A stretch of 64,000 nt of DNA from Pisaster brevispinus (lineage: Eukaryota > Echinodermata > Asteroidea > Forcipulatida > Asteriidae). Below the pieces are notes generated by a model, which had not been told where the DNA came from, ran no database searches, and saw only the letters and a program-made list of their open reading frames with translations. Positions within the stretch are counted from its first letter, which is position 1, and each line of letters opens with the position of its first letter. The stretch covers positions 22,893,163-22,957,162 of the forward strand of contig JAMKCF010000006.1 in assembly GCA_023634235.1 (NCBI GenBank), read 5' to 3'. Shown one piece after another: positions 1 through 12,900 of this stretch. A program made the translations under genes and the position numbers.

Positions 1-418
1 GCGGTGTGTACCAACACCCACCCGTAGCGTGCAATTGGCTCAATATATTGCTAGGGTTCAGTGACTCGGATTCTCTCCTTGCTTGACTTAAGCTCAAGCT
101 TCATATAAAAACAGTGAGGGGAAAAACCAAAGAAAAAAGGAAACGTCAACGAAAGTTTATCACGATACGTACCCTCGTCTATAGGCTTACCCATCTTGGA
201 GGGCCGACAATTATTTATTGGCTGAGAGTGAGAGAGCAGCATCACTACGCGGCCAGAAAACGGGGTTGGTGACGAATGGTAAATGTGTCCAACAGTTTCT
301 CTTTGAAGAATGCAAACTGAAAATGTGTTGAATGCCTTATTTGTCTTTTCTTTCTTAAATTAAAACGGAAAAAGATAATTAATAGTAAGACGTTTTATGG
401 GTAACTCTTAGACCGAAG
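1..418. other. Upstream flank and 5' UTR of the ZIP gene
   Basis: No coding frame recognised. There is no clear TATA box near the start codon. An A-rich stretch at 355-385 precedes the ATG. Confidence 0.4.
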
Positions 419-982
419 ATGGTTCTCTCAAGATGGATAAGGGCATCATCATTAGTTCTGTTTGCTCTCAGCTCTGTCCTGATACCTTGCCAGTGTTTTG
501 CGAGGAGGAAAGAAGGAGATGTTGGAACGCATCTCCCGGACGAAGGTGACGGTCAGCCTGACAAAATTGACCACGATAATGGAGAATTTCTCCATCAACT
601 TTTCCTCAAGTATGGAGACGACTCAGGTCGGATAAGCTTCCGGGGTTTTGTGGAACTTGTTGGGAGTATTGGGCTCGGCGGGCACGACGCGACGGATTTG
701 CCTGCATTCGAATCGGAACGTAGGCATCATCACCACATAGAGTGGCACGAGCAAGAGTCAGAATCGACAGGTGATCAACACCTCGATGAGGAAACGGCAA
801 CTTCTGGGGAAGTAGTGTCACCTGCTATGCCGTTGGATCAACCTGCGGATAAAGATCGCGATCGCGACGGTGGGTTTCCTGGGCGTGTTGGACCGACCAA
901 GCCCGTGGTTGGGGCGGACTCGAACGGACACGAAGACGGTGACTCCGGAACGGAATCTGAACATGCCCCACAAGTAACTCAG
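419..982 (+). CDS. ZIP transporter exon 1: signal peptide and acidic/His ectodomain
   Basis: Residues 1-188. The ATG has A at -3 and G at +4, a good Kozak context. A hydrophobic signal peptide spans roughly residues 1-28 (ends near CQCFA). Next comes a helical segment ([12 protein letters not shown], then SIGLG) like the ZIP6/10 N-terminus, an [13 protein letters not shown] patch, and a low-complexity Asp/Glu/Gly/Pro linker. The exon is 564 nt, phase 0, with donor CAG/GTAAGG at 983. Confidence 0.9.
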
Positions 983-3900
983 GTAAGGTGCTTTTTTTTC
1001 AATCTTAGTTGTTGAAATCACGAGTTCGCGAAAGAATCTGAAAACTTAAAAATCTTATTCTTATTAAACAAAATCTCAAACAAACCAAAACCTAAAAAAA
1101 AAAACCGCTCATATTTACCCAAATAAGACACTACTGTTCGGTCCCAACGAAAGAACAGAAAGGGGCAATAGCATAGCATGCCCAAAACATGTTTAGAAAC
1201 TGTTTTGGGGACGGTTTCCTTTTATTTATAACATTCTACTGTAATCGTACCCAGATTATAATGCACAAATATTACTCACTTCATATTCCAACAGCTGAGT
1301 ATATGAAATAAATACTGTGCTTTTCGTGGTATTGTTTTTGAAATTCTGCGTTTTCCGCAAAACCATGAGCTGATAACAGGTTCTAATACAATTGTTTTCA
1401 CAGTAAAGATCAGTAAAGTTGATCAAGTTTAAATAAACAAGCCTGTGCACGAAATACACCTCTAACCAAATAAAGTACACCTTCTAACCAAAGAAGGCAT
1501 TCCAGGAAAGGCGGGAAAGACCTAGAGGCTGAACGAAGTAGGAATTTGCTTCCTGTTCATGTATTTTGAAACTTTATACTTGAATTTGACTTACCGCTCT
1601 GAGAAATTTCTTGGGATATTACTCAACGTGTGGAATTAACTTAGCTTGTTTCACCGCTTGAGGCTTTTTCACGTGCATTTCAACTTGTCCTTTGCACAAA
1701 AACTTATCCTTCACTGATAAACCATTATAATAACAGATTTAAATGTATTGTCCTCATTCAACACAATCCCCTTTTCGGAACTTTTTGTGACATGCTCGGT
1801 TTTTATGAAGCCTGCTTGTTTTGATTTGAATCACAAGTTTTTGGAAATAACGCTGAAATGTTTCTGCCGTGACGAACAATGTTTACGTTACGTGCAGAGT
1901 TCAGACGCTGAGATCAAAAGGGGGCCTTTCTGTTGTTTTGATAATCATTCACTTTGAATTCATCAAATTTATCAAAGTGGAACTATAGGAAACAGAGACT
2001 CCCATTATTGACAGATGCGAACAATCGAATTATTTGTGGTAGATTGTATAAGCCAAGTTAACAGGTGCTGGTAATACCACGGGACACAATAAGAGGTCAA
2101 CTGGGGAAATACATTTCGAATAATTTTATTGAGGTTCGTGATTGATGGATAGAAGAACCGTTCATAAACCATGAATTTATGCCATAATGAATTCTAAAAG
2201 TTTTGAAGTCAATGACGAGATCCAGGTCCACCTTCAAAACTTTTGATGATTGCGTTTTTGAAAGTTTCTGGCAAAGGGGTAATTTATAGTTTTCAAGAAC
2301 GATCTTTATTGATAAAACAGGGCTCGAATTTGGGGGGAAATCCACAAGACTGCAGGGCTTGTAGCTCAAAACTTTTACTGGACCAGAAAAGTTGTTACAA
2401 GACTGGAACCAAAATGAGAAGAACACTATCTACACAGTTTCACATTTAAGCTGTTTTTGTATCAAGCATTAAGAGAAGATTTATCTAACTTATCCTATGG
2501 ATAATACTTCAATACTGAACGGATTTGAAAGATGTAGTATTTATCAGTTTTAGTTAAAAATACAGTGAGGTGTTATTGTTCAAAAACACAAGACCGCCGG
2601 ACTTGTATGGCCGTAAGTTTACTGGCCCGATGCTACAATCACTGGCCTCGGGCCTGCGGTCCAGTGTCAAATTCGAGCCCTGATTTTAAACCCGTTGAAA
2701 TTGAATGTTCTCTTTGCTTGTTTTGGGCGAGATGAGTTCCAGATATTGATTAAAAGACGTGAAATTTGTTTTGTCTCAAATTATGTCATAGAGAAGCAAA
2801 ATAGTTTGACCCGATCCCGAAGATTATGGGTAGCCGCTGAAAGCGAGTTCCAAAATAGAGTATTGTATTATTGTAAGGCCAAGCGCTTTAACTCTGTACG
2901 TCATGAAGGCCAACGTTTTTATCTTTAATAGGGCCTATAACATGTTTACCTAATTGCTCTATGCGTCTCCCCTCGACCCATGTCTGCTTTTAAGTCCGAA
3001 TTTTGGCCGATTTGACCTGAAAATTATATTTAAATTTTCAGTAAATGTTTGGCGTATAGTCTGTAGAAAGTTAAGCTTTCATTATTTTAAGATATAGGCC
3101 TATTGCACAAAAACAATCCGTCATTTATAGTTTAACTTCACTGGACGAATTATTTTCGAGATCCAGAAATTATCTCTTATCGTCCATCAGATTTTGTGCA
3201 TTGTCCGTGGCCTAATTCGTTTTGAAGCGGTAGGCCCTATCATCTTTCTCGAAATTCGTTTTTAAAGAAAAACATTCTCTCGGCGAAAATCGGGCAATGC
3301 ATTTTTTTTTACTTGCTGAAGTACTTTGAATCGAAATATGGGGAATGTCGTTTGTCTTTAGTTAAAAAAAGTTGTTTTAAGTGACTTTTTTTTCAAAAAG
3401 TAAAGAGGAAGGTGTGTGGAATTGCTGCATGGGGCAGGGGGCTGGGGGTTGGCTGATGGGGAGACGTTTGAAACGTCCCATTGCATCCTATCACAATGTC
3501 CACTTCACTCTATACCAATTCTACGAACGTATATTACGCCCGTGGTAGACAAAAACAGAGGCCCATTTTGTTTCCACAAATTTTTTTCACTCAACGTAAA
3601 CGTAATGGAAACCTTTCATTGGCACCACAACTGCGAACTTATGACATAACTGTGTAGTTTGACAACAGGGCGTTGATTGGTCTCGTCACGACGTATTTAA
3701 TCTTCCCCTTTTTAATTTCCCCAGTGTGGGATAATAAAGTTCTTATCTATCTATCTATCTAATCTAATGAGTGACCCCAAAGTTTGTTTGCAACCCCCAT
3801 TCCCATTAGCAAGGCTGTTTCGTGTTTATTTTGGGAATAAACCTAGTGGTATTTTCAAAGTGATATTAAATTTCTTTAAAAGTTTGATCGAATTAGTAAA

Positions 3901-6900
3901 CATCGTTTGCGTCATGCCGATGGCTCCAGCCGAGGGGCCGTATTTCAACATTTTGTTTGTTTTAATACTCCATTTCTTTTATGGGCTCTATAAGGAATCT
4001 CGATGATAAGATCACCCAGCACGCATATTTCCAGTAATACCCAGGGCGTATTTTGACACTTTATTGGAACCAACGGCTTATTTTAATGGAATTTTAAACG
4101 TTTTGCACCTCAAAGAAGTGTCCCAGGGGTGTCGTCGTAGTCCGTGTGAAATTCACATTGTTTTTGTTGTCTTAACGCAGATGCGAGTATCTATGATCAC
4201 AGCTGCGTGCATTTTACTCTAATAGAGCCGTTTTCCGTAGATCAGCAGGTGGTTTGTACGGGGTTAAACGTAGTGTTTGTTTTCATGCAGTTAGTGCGAT
4301 CCTTTTGCCCAACATGGCGTAGGGATTTGTTTGGTCCTAACATTGCTACAGTTTCCTGTCACAGATGTTTGGCCGGAGTAATTGATAGGTTAAGAGGGTT
4401 TGTTATGCCTTTTCTCAATTATTTCTTTAGCTAATTGTGTTGCTTACATGTCAAGGAATACCTTCAAGCCCATTGAACCGGTAAACCATAGAGCAAGGAT
4501 CAGACGCAACAACCATGCCTTGTCACCAAGCGGTGACTCACTCACACCACGCCCACACAGAGATAGGATTTTGTGCATGCAATGGGAAATATTTTTTTCC
4601 ACCACCCCTCCTGACCAAATTGACGACCCCTGTTGATTGACACCCCTTCTAAAACGTGTGTAATGGTAAACTGTAGGATATCATGGAGTATCACGGGGTT
4701 GGGATCTACCATTTTGTAATGGTTATGTTTTTCTTTATATGTGCCACAGCTCTGTGATAACGTGCCTCATTGCAAGGTTTTAAAGAAAAACATTCTCTCG
4801 GCGAAAATCGGGCAATGCATTTTTTTTACTTGCTGAAGTACTTTGAATCGAAATATGGGGAATGTCGTTTGTCTTTAGTTAAAAAAAGTTGTTTTAAGTG
4901 ACTTTTTTTTCAAAAAGTAAAGAGGAAGGTGTGTGGAATTGCTGCATGGGGCAGGGGGCTGGGGGTTGGCTGATGGGGAGACGTTTGAAACGTCCCATTG
5001 CATCCTATCACAATGTCCACTTCACTCTATACCAATTCTACGAACGTATATTACGCCCGTGGTAGACAAAAACAGAGGCCCATTTTGTTTCCACAAATTT
5101 TTTTCACTCAACGTAAACGTAATGGAAACCTTTCATTGGCACCACAACTGCGAACTTATGACATAACTGTGTAGTTTGACAACAGGGCGTTGATTGGTCT
5201 CGTCACGACGTATTTAATCTTCCCCTTTTTAATTTCCCCAGTGTGGGATAATAAAGTTCTTATCTATCTATCTATCTAATCTAATGACCCAAAGTTTGTT
5301 TGCAACCCCCATTCCCATTAAGCAAGGCTGTTTTGTGTTTATTTTGGGAATAAACCTACTGGTATTTTCAAAGTGATATTAAATTTACTTTAAAAGTTTG
5401 ATCGAATTAGTAAACATCGTTTGCGTCATGCCGATGGCTCCAGCCGAGGGGCCGTATTTCAACATTTTGTTTGTTTTAATACTCCATTTCTTTTATGGGC
5501 TCTATAAGGAATCTCGATGATAAGATCACCCAGCACGCATATTTCCAGTAATACCCAGGGCGTATTTTGACACTTTATTGGAACCAACGGCTTATTTTAA
5601 TGAAATTTTAAACGCTTTGCACCTCAATGAAGTGTCCCAGGGGTGTCGTCGTAGTTCGTGTGAAATTCACATTGTTTTTGTTGTCTTAACGCAGATGCGA
5701 GTATCTATGATCACAGCTGCGTGCATTTTACTCTAATAGAGCCGTTTTCCGTAGATCAGCAGGTGGTTTTTACGGGGTTAAACGTAGTGTTTGTTTTCAT
5801 GCAGTTAGTGCGATCCTTTTACCCAACATGGCGTAGGGATTTGTCCAGTGTGATTGACGTGAACTTGACTTTTGATCCGTCAACGGGTATCCATTAGTGA
5901 GCCGTCACCCATTCAAGGTCGCAATAGGTGAGATAGTTGCCGGACTTGGCATAGTGTGACTCGAAATTGTCGTTTAGGCGTTGTCCAAGAATTTTTGTCC
6001 AGTGAAGTCTATCTCGTATAACTTACGGAGCTGTAGGCATATTTTCTCTTTCAGTGGTCATAACGGTGGATGAAATGATCATGGAGATGGCCGTCGGATT
6101 TTTTGTTATTTCTGAAAGTGAGAGCACACTTTAGGAATCGAGCTAGAGGCGGTCTTCGAACTGTTGATCTTAGACAAAACCAAGATTTTTCGAATGTCGG
6201 GGTGGTTGTTTGGGGAGACGTTTTTCATAAGCCACCCTTGCCTATGACGTCACAAGCCCAAACAGCGCCCTCATTGTGGTCAATGCAGATCTATCATTGG
6301 CTGACAGTTGTGTGCGCGGCGAACACGCGTGCACGTTGCCATTGTTTGACCTCGGCGATAGCGGCCAATGCACTGTGGTCTACTCGGAACTGTAATATAC
6401 CAGACCCCCTTTTCAGTCCTACCTAAGTATAAACCTTGTTTTGAGAAAATCTTGACCCCCCCAAAAAAATTTGCTGCGTAAGCACAAGCTAGTCCGAACT
6501 TGTGTGGGTACTATTAGAACGAAAACGCGATCGTTAATCAAAACCAAGAGGGTGTCGGTAAAAGTCGGAGGTCGGAGCTAGCCGGAGCTACCTGGAGGTT
6601 GCATTTATAAAGTGAAATATCATTAAAAATAGCTGCTCATGCACTCCAAATGTTTTTCGGAAGGTTCTCAGGCAGAGTGTAGGGTAGGGTTAAGATTCAC
6701 TTTTGTTCCAAATGCCAAATGCCAAAATGGGTAGAAAAATTAGCAAAAATAATTGTCCCAATCCATGGGGACAGATTTGAACTCCATTCCCCATACCTGC
6801 CTAAGAATCTTCAACCCTTCATTTGGAGTACGTGTCTGAGTAGTCTTTTTTAATGACATTTCACGTTATAAACGCAACCTCCGGGTATAGCTCCGGCTAG

Positions 6901-9900
6901 CTCCGACTTTTACCAACTGCCGAACCAAATCTAGAGTCAATATCCACAAAGTACGTAGGTGAAACAACTTTGACTGTTTTGATTTTTTTTTCTTCACAGA
7001 ACTCGGGAGAGCACTGAGTATACAGTGCTTATTACACATCTGTGTAGGGTAAAACCAAAATAAATTACTTATCCCCGATGCAATATCTATTAAACTTTGA
7101 CTGTGAATAATCATCTTAATAAAATGTTTTTGCTGGTACGATAGATTAGTAGTAATGAAGCGTAAATAAACGCCATAAAATTTATAGTCGGAAAAAGACA
7201 ATTTAAAACTACTAAATAAGTTAATCTCGACCTCGAAAGTAATGCATGTTCGTATCAGTGTATGTTTTTAGGCGTTCTTGTGGCAAAAACAAGTCGTAGT
7301 CCCTCTACATTGTATGGCTTTTGAGCCTTTCGAGCCTTTCATTTTTATCCCTTGAGAAAGATTATGCTATAGGGTCAAAACGTCAGGCCATTAACTATTT
7401 TTGTTTGCATTCTTTAGGTTGGTAAGCAGTTTGCAACAGCTGATTCTATTTTCGCAATATTTTTGAGTGACAGTTTTATCTACAGGCCTAGGACTACATG
7501 TGTAAACTTTGAGAACAAAAAACAGGTCAAACAAAACAACGTTCATCTAGTGGTGACGTTTAGGTTTAGATTGCAAATTATTAGGTTGCATACGTGTATA
7601 GGTCTATAATGGTTTCGGGCAACGTTTTGGTGTTTCTTTCGAGATATTATTGTTTAGGGTAGAATTTAAGTTGTAGGGAGACCGCCAACATAGGGCTGGA
7701 TAGCTCAGTAGAACGCTAATTACGTTAATCCGGAGGTCGTTGGTTCAAGTCCCGCTCTAGTCAAATTTTCCTTGTTCAAACCCAAATTATAAAAATTTAC
7801 CCAGTCATTTTCCCTTGTGGTTTATGATACTTATGTTTTAGTTCAATTAAGTCCCTATAACTTCGAGACGATGACGTGTGGATCACATTGTTCTGGAGAT
7901 CAATACAATTTGTATTGCTTAGTTTTGTATTGAAATCGTTTCTGCTATCGTTCGGGATCTGTGCCATAAAACAATTAAGAAGATCAACTCATTGTCTTAG
8001 GCCGTGTCCGGGTTGCGGCTACGGCTACGGTTAGGCTATGGCTAGGGATTAAACGCCACATGTTGAAGCTTTGCAACGGTTTCAAAAGGAAAGTTGTCAC
8101 TCACTCAACATGACTCTGGGAAAAGGTTGTTTTTACCTCCAGCGTTTTTTCAAGTTGCATTTTATCAGTTCTCCACGATTTGAACTTTGCTTCAATTTGT
8201 CATGTTTTTTGTATTAGAAGCACCACTGGAAGTCTACCTCACAGTTTGATCACAGCAATTATTTTGTAGACAATGTCCAATTTCGGGTTTCCAGCGGTCA
8301 TAACAACTAAAGAAACTGTTCGACTCACAAACAGACTGAAGCCCGAATGCCCGTGTGATGGTAAAATGCTTATATTTCCTGAAATGTTTCCTCATAAAGT
8401 TCTCTGACGACCGTCGACTGGTTTTTGAGCCTAATAAAGATTTGTTTAGCCGACTGAGTCTTAGGCCTAACTGCCCATATTCAAAAGAAAATAATGTGGG
8501 AGAAAAGTAAAACCGGTAAAGGTTGATTTGAGTTAGATTTTCACAGTTGATAAATATTTGTCTAAGTTGAGAAATATGTGTCATTAAAGTGGGAAGGCTG
8601 AAAGGGAAGTAGAGAGAAGGTAAAATCATTCAAAATAACTGCCAATCAACTTGACTTTAAAGTTGATCGTACTCTTTAATAATAATAAAATAATAATAAA
8701 ATAATATAATAATGAGAACTTATAAAGCGCACAAATCCATCAAAGTGCTCATGGGGATAAATACAAACAATATAACATACACATGTACAATAACCAAAAT
8801 TGAAACGTAAGCCAAAGCTAAGAAGAAATCCAGAATATGTGGTAGAGAAATACAATACAAATGCAATATCTAAGAAAACATCGAAGGGTAGAAATCAAAC
8901 CATTTACTCAAATATTTGATTGAAAAGTTGTGTCTTAAGGTTTTTTAAAAAATGGGTTAAAGCATGTGAGGCAGCATGTGAGAAAGATCGGTCTCCCCAT
9001 GAATGATTGGATATGGACTCAATAAGGAGGCTAGAATTAAGACCGGAGTTTGCGAGGAGGATTGTATGGTTTGAGAAGATCATCAATATATGCAGGGGCA
9101 TTGTTAGTGAGTGATTTATACACAAAAAGCTTATACTTAACCCTACTGCTTACTGGTAACCAGTGTAATTCTTTCAAAATCGGCGTTATATAGCAGGGTT
9201 TTGACATCCCCTTTTCTGTTATACACTTAATATGAGAGTGAAAGGAACTTGTTAAAATACTTTGTCCAATTATTAAAAAAGAAAAAGAAAAAAAGGAGGG
9301 GGGCAAACATTATTTTTTTTTCTAATAATGCAGTGACTTACCACAATTACAGACGACTTACACCACTGCTATTCTTGAGTTGGGGTAACACAAACATAGT
9401 GGCATAAATTTGGGTGCAATATAGTTTGGGGCCAGTGAGGGCCGGGGAAAAAAATACTTCTTGTTGGTTACATTTAAGTTTTTTCTTTCATAAGAGACGC
9501 TCATTGCCTTAGAAACCTACATTTAATCTGAGATTTGGATCAGATGTCAAATTGTTCCACACGACTTCATCACAGCGTGGAACACAGATTCAATATAACC
9601 TAATTTCCCTGTCATTCTGCCGCAGTGCCTTTCTCCAGATGGCTTAATGGGTATCTTTGATATCCAGACCTCGACGGGACTATCACAGGAGCAGTTTCTT
9701 CAGATGTGCCCAGTACTCTTGCAGCAGCTAGACAGCCATGTGTGCATGCAGTTTCCCATCAATGGCAATAATGATGGTCACCAGGTGGTCACCCACCATG
9801 ACAGTCCCGAAGACACGACAAATGGTCACAGAGAGACGAACAACACTGAAGTAGGACACCAGCATGTCCCTGGTTACAGTAAGTCTGACTTGCTGTCACT

Positions 9901-12900
9901 GTAGTGCAGGTCGATGACACTGTCAACGACATTGTCAAAGCCATTTTCACTATCAAGGTCATTGCCACTGTTAAAGTCATTGACACTGTCTAAGTCTTTG
10001 TCACTGTCAAAAGCCATTTTCAACAAGACTATTACAAATTATGTACCCCTAGCTCTTTGGACTCAATTAATGTACATGTAGATGTTTCAGTGGTTGCCAC
10101 ACTTTGTTTACAATAAAGTGTAGGTAGCATATTTATATTTATGGTAGACATTGTTTTGTGAAACCTGTCAGTATATGTGACATACATGCAGTTTTACCTT
10201 AACCTAGCCTCATGCTAGGGTACATCCCGAAACCCACACCACATTCATGTTCACTCAACTGGGATCTAAAAGCAGCGGCGGCGCTATGGGGGGGGGGGGG
10301 GGCAAGGGGGGAAATGATTGAGGAGTGCTGTATTATGCCCACTGCTAGCGCTTAAACACGTTCGTAAAACAGTTAGTTAAAATGGATAATAGAAAGTTTT
10401 GCAAGAAATCCAAACAACCTCCATCCCTCGACGATATCGTTGATAGATTTGCCACTCAAAAATAACGCAGGTGTAAGTCCGTCAAAGTACAAAATTACAT
10501 TATATAGATTTTTGTTTGCCCCCCTATATTTAAGTTTGCCCCTATCTTGCCCCCCCCCCCCAGATTAACAGGTCTGGTGCCGCCGCTGTCTAGTATAAGC
10601 CTGGCAAGCTGCCAAAAAGTAAACATAGAACCAACAAGTTTAAAAAATTGATAGAAAAAGGGAATTCCAGAATGTTCTATACAAAGTTCAGCAAAGCCAC
10701 AATGGTTAGTTTTATTTTATTCGAAATCAAAAGTGCTATTTCGAAGAAAATAATAATAATCAAGCGGTTCACAAAATTTGTTTTGTTTGTAAGCACTGAG
10801 TAAATAATTCTTTATCAGTATGTTCAATAGTATGTTAGTTAAAAACAAAATGGATTTGTCTTGTTGTTTTTCAGTTTGGGGATACGGCATCGCAGCTATT
10901 ACACTTATCAGTCTTACGTCCATTATGTGCATATTGATTGTACCTTGTATGCAACGCTATCCTAATGGCTACCACCGTTTGATATCCGTCCTTGTTGCCA
11001 TGGCAGTTGGAACCCTCTCTGGAGATGCGATGATGCACCTCATTCCTCATGTAAGTATTTATTTGCAGAGATGGTTTGAAAAAAATGATTGCTACTGAAA
11101 TTGAGAAGAGGAACTCAAAGTGTCTTTCTCAGGAATTTGTTTTTTCAGGATTTTTCCTAATTTCAGGATATTTAAAAAATCTCCTCCAGCCATTGTAACA
11201 TTTTCTTGAAAGAGGTAAAGCAATCAGTAGAAGGAGAAAGAATTAGTCCATGTTGTGTCCAAACCTGTATGTATATATATATTTCTGGTGATGCAGAGAG
11301 TCTGCAAATCTCCTCAATTATAACCTTTGGGAGGTTCTGGTTCTAGAACAAGCAGGAACTCATTTTCAGAAACTTTAAATTTTGAGTCAAATCTCATCCC
11401 TGCATCTTTGTTGTATTTCAGTCTCTTGGTATCCATATTCATGATGATACGTCCACCGCTAGTTCCGACGATGATGACCACGCCCATGAGGCAATTGAGA
11501 ATGAGAAGAAGCACGCCCTCAACGCCGTCTGGAAAGGTTTCTTCGTGCTCGTTGGGATCTTCTCCTTTTTTATTATTGAGCAACTTATGGGAGTTTGCCA
11601 ACAAGCAAGAAAAAAGCAAAAGGTACGTCTAGATTTAAGATTTCGAAAAAATGGGAGTTTTAAAATCCCCAAAACAGAGAAAATAAATTCAAAGAAGAAA
11701 ATACACTGGAAAGATTGGGGTTTGTTCCTGAAAGGACAGTGTCAAGTCTATTACCTTCTAGAAAAATAAATTATCCGATTGTCTTTTTAGCCAAGACCAG
11801 GGCCCAATTTCATAGAGCTGCTTAACGGCCGATTCTGTGCTTACTGCACGGTTTCCATTTCATAGCCCTGCTAACCGTAAGCACACGAAAAGGCATGCTA
11901 ACCTTCCGGTGCTTACTGCACGAAAATGGTTGACGTCACAATGCAAATCCATGGTGAACGTGCAAGATGGCCGCTTAATTTTCTTGCTAACCTGTGAAAT
12001 ACGCTTACGCCTTAGCAAATTTTTCTGCTACAGTAAGCACGAAAATTTGCTTACCGTTAAGCAGCACTATGAAATTGGGCCCAGGGCCCAATTTCATAGA
12101 GCTGTTTAATGGCCAATTTTGTGCTTACTGTGTGATTTTTCTGCTACAGTAAGCACGAAAATTTGCTTACCGTTAAGCAGCACTATGAAATTGGGCCCAG
12201 GGCCCAATTTCATAGAGCTGTTTAATGGCCAATTTTGTGCTTACTGTGTGATTTCCGTTTCATAGCGCTGTTAACTGTAAGCACACGAAAAGGCAAGCTA
12301 ACCCTCTGCGCTTACTGTATGAAAATGAATGACGTAACAACGCAAATCATTGGTGAATGCGCAAGATGGCTGCCTTATTTTCTTGCTAACCTTTGAAATA
12401 CGCTTACACTTAAGCAAATTTTCTGCTATAGTTAGCACAAAAATTTGCTTAGTGTTAAGCAGCGCTGTGAGGTTGGGCCTAGGGTAGAGATGGCAATGAT
12501 CAATTTGGCTGTTGTGTATCTAGGCCCAGGTCTGCTGTTATCAGATGTGGTGGCTTTATACAAGAGCCATATTTGTCCTCGAAACAAATCTTCAATTGTC
12601 AGAATGAAGTTTGTTAATGAAGACTCTTTCCTCTTAACAGGCGAAGAAGAAGAAAAGACGTCGAGCTGAGAAGAGTGGGAGCCAAAAACCTCTGCACTTT
12701 GATCGTGACCCCCCCTGCGACAATCACACCGAACTTCCAGGGGTAGAGTACAACATGTTGACAGGGAGCGAGGCTGTTGGAGAAAAACTTTGTCATCACT
12801 GTGTTGTTGCCAGGACACCGGGAGACCCAAATAAAAAAATCAGTAAGAAAATCAAGTATCTGGAACACATAGGATAGTAGAATGATAAACAATATCATGG

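Noticed and set aside
3416..3649. Duplicated 77-codon frame (also 4933-5166)
   Set aside because: Identity comes from the recent segmental duplication of noncoding DNA; it includes part of a LINE-like tail and has no homologue known to me.
11314..11672. Minus-strand frames over ZIP exon 4
   Set aside because: Shadows of the plus-strand exon, which has the splice sites and transmembrane motif.
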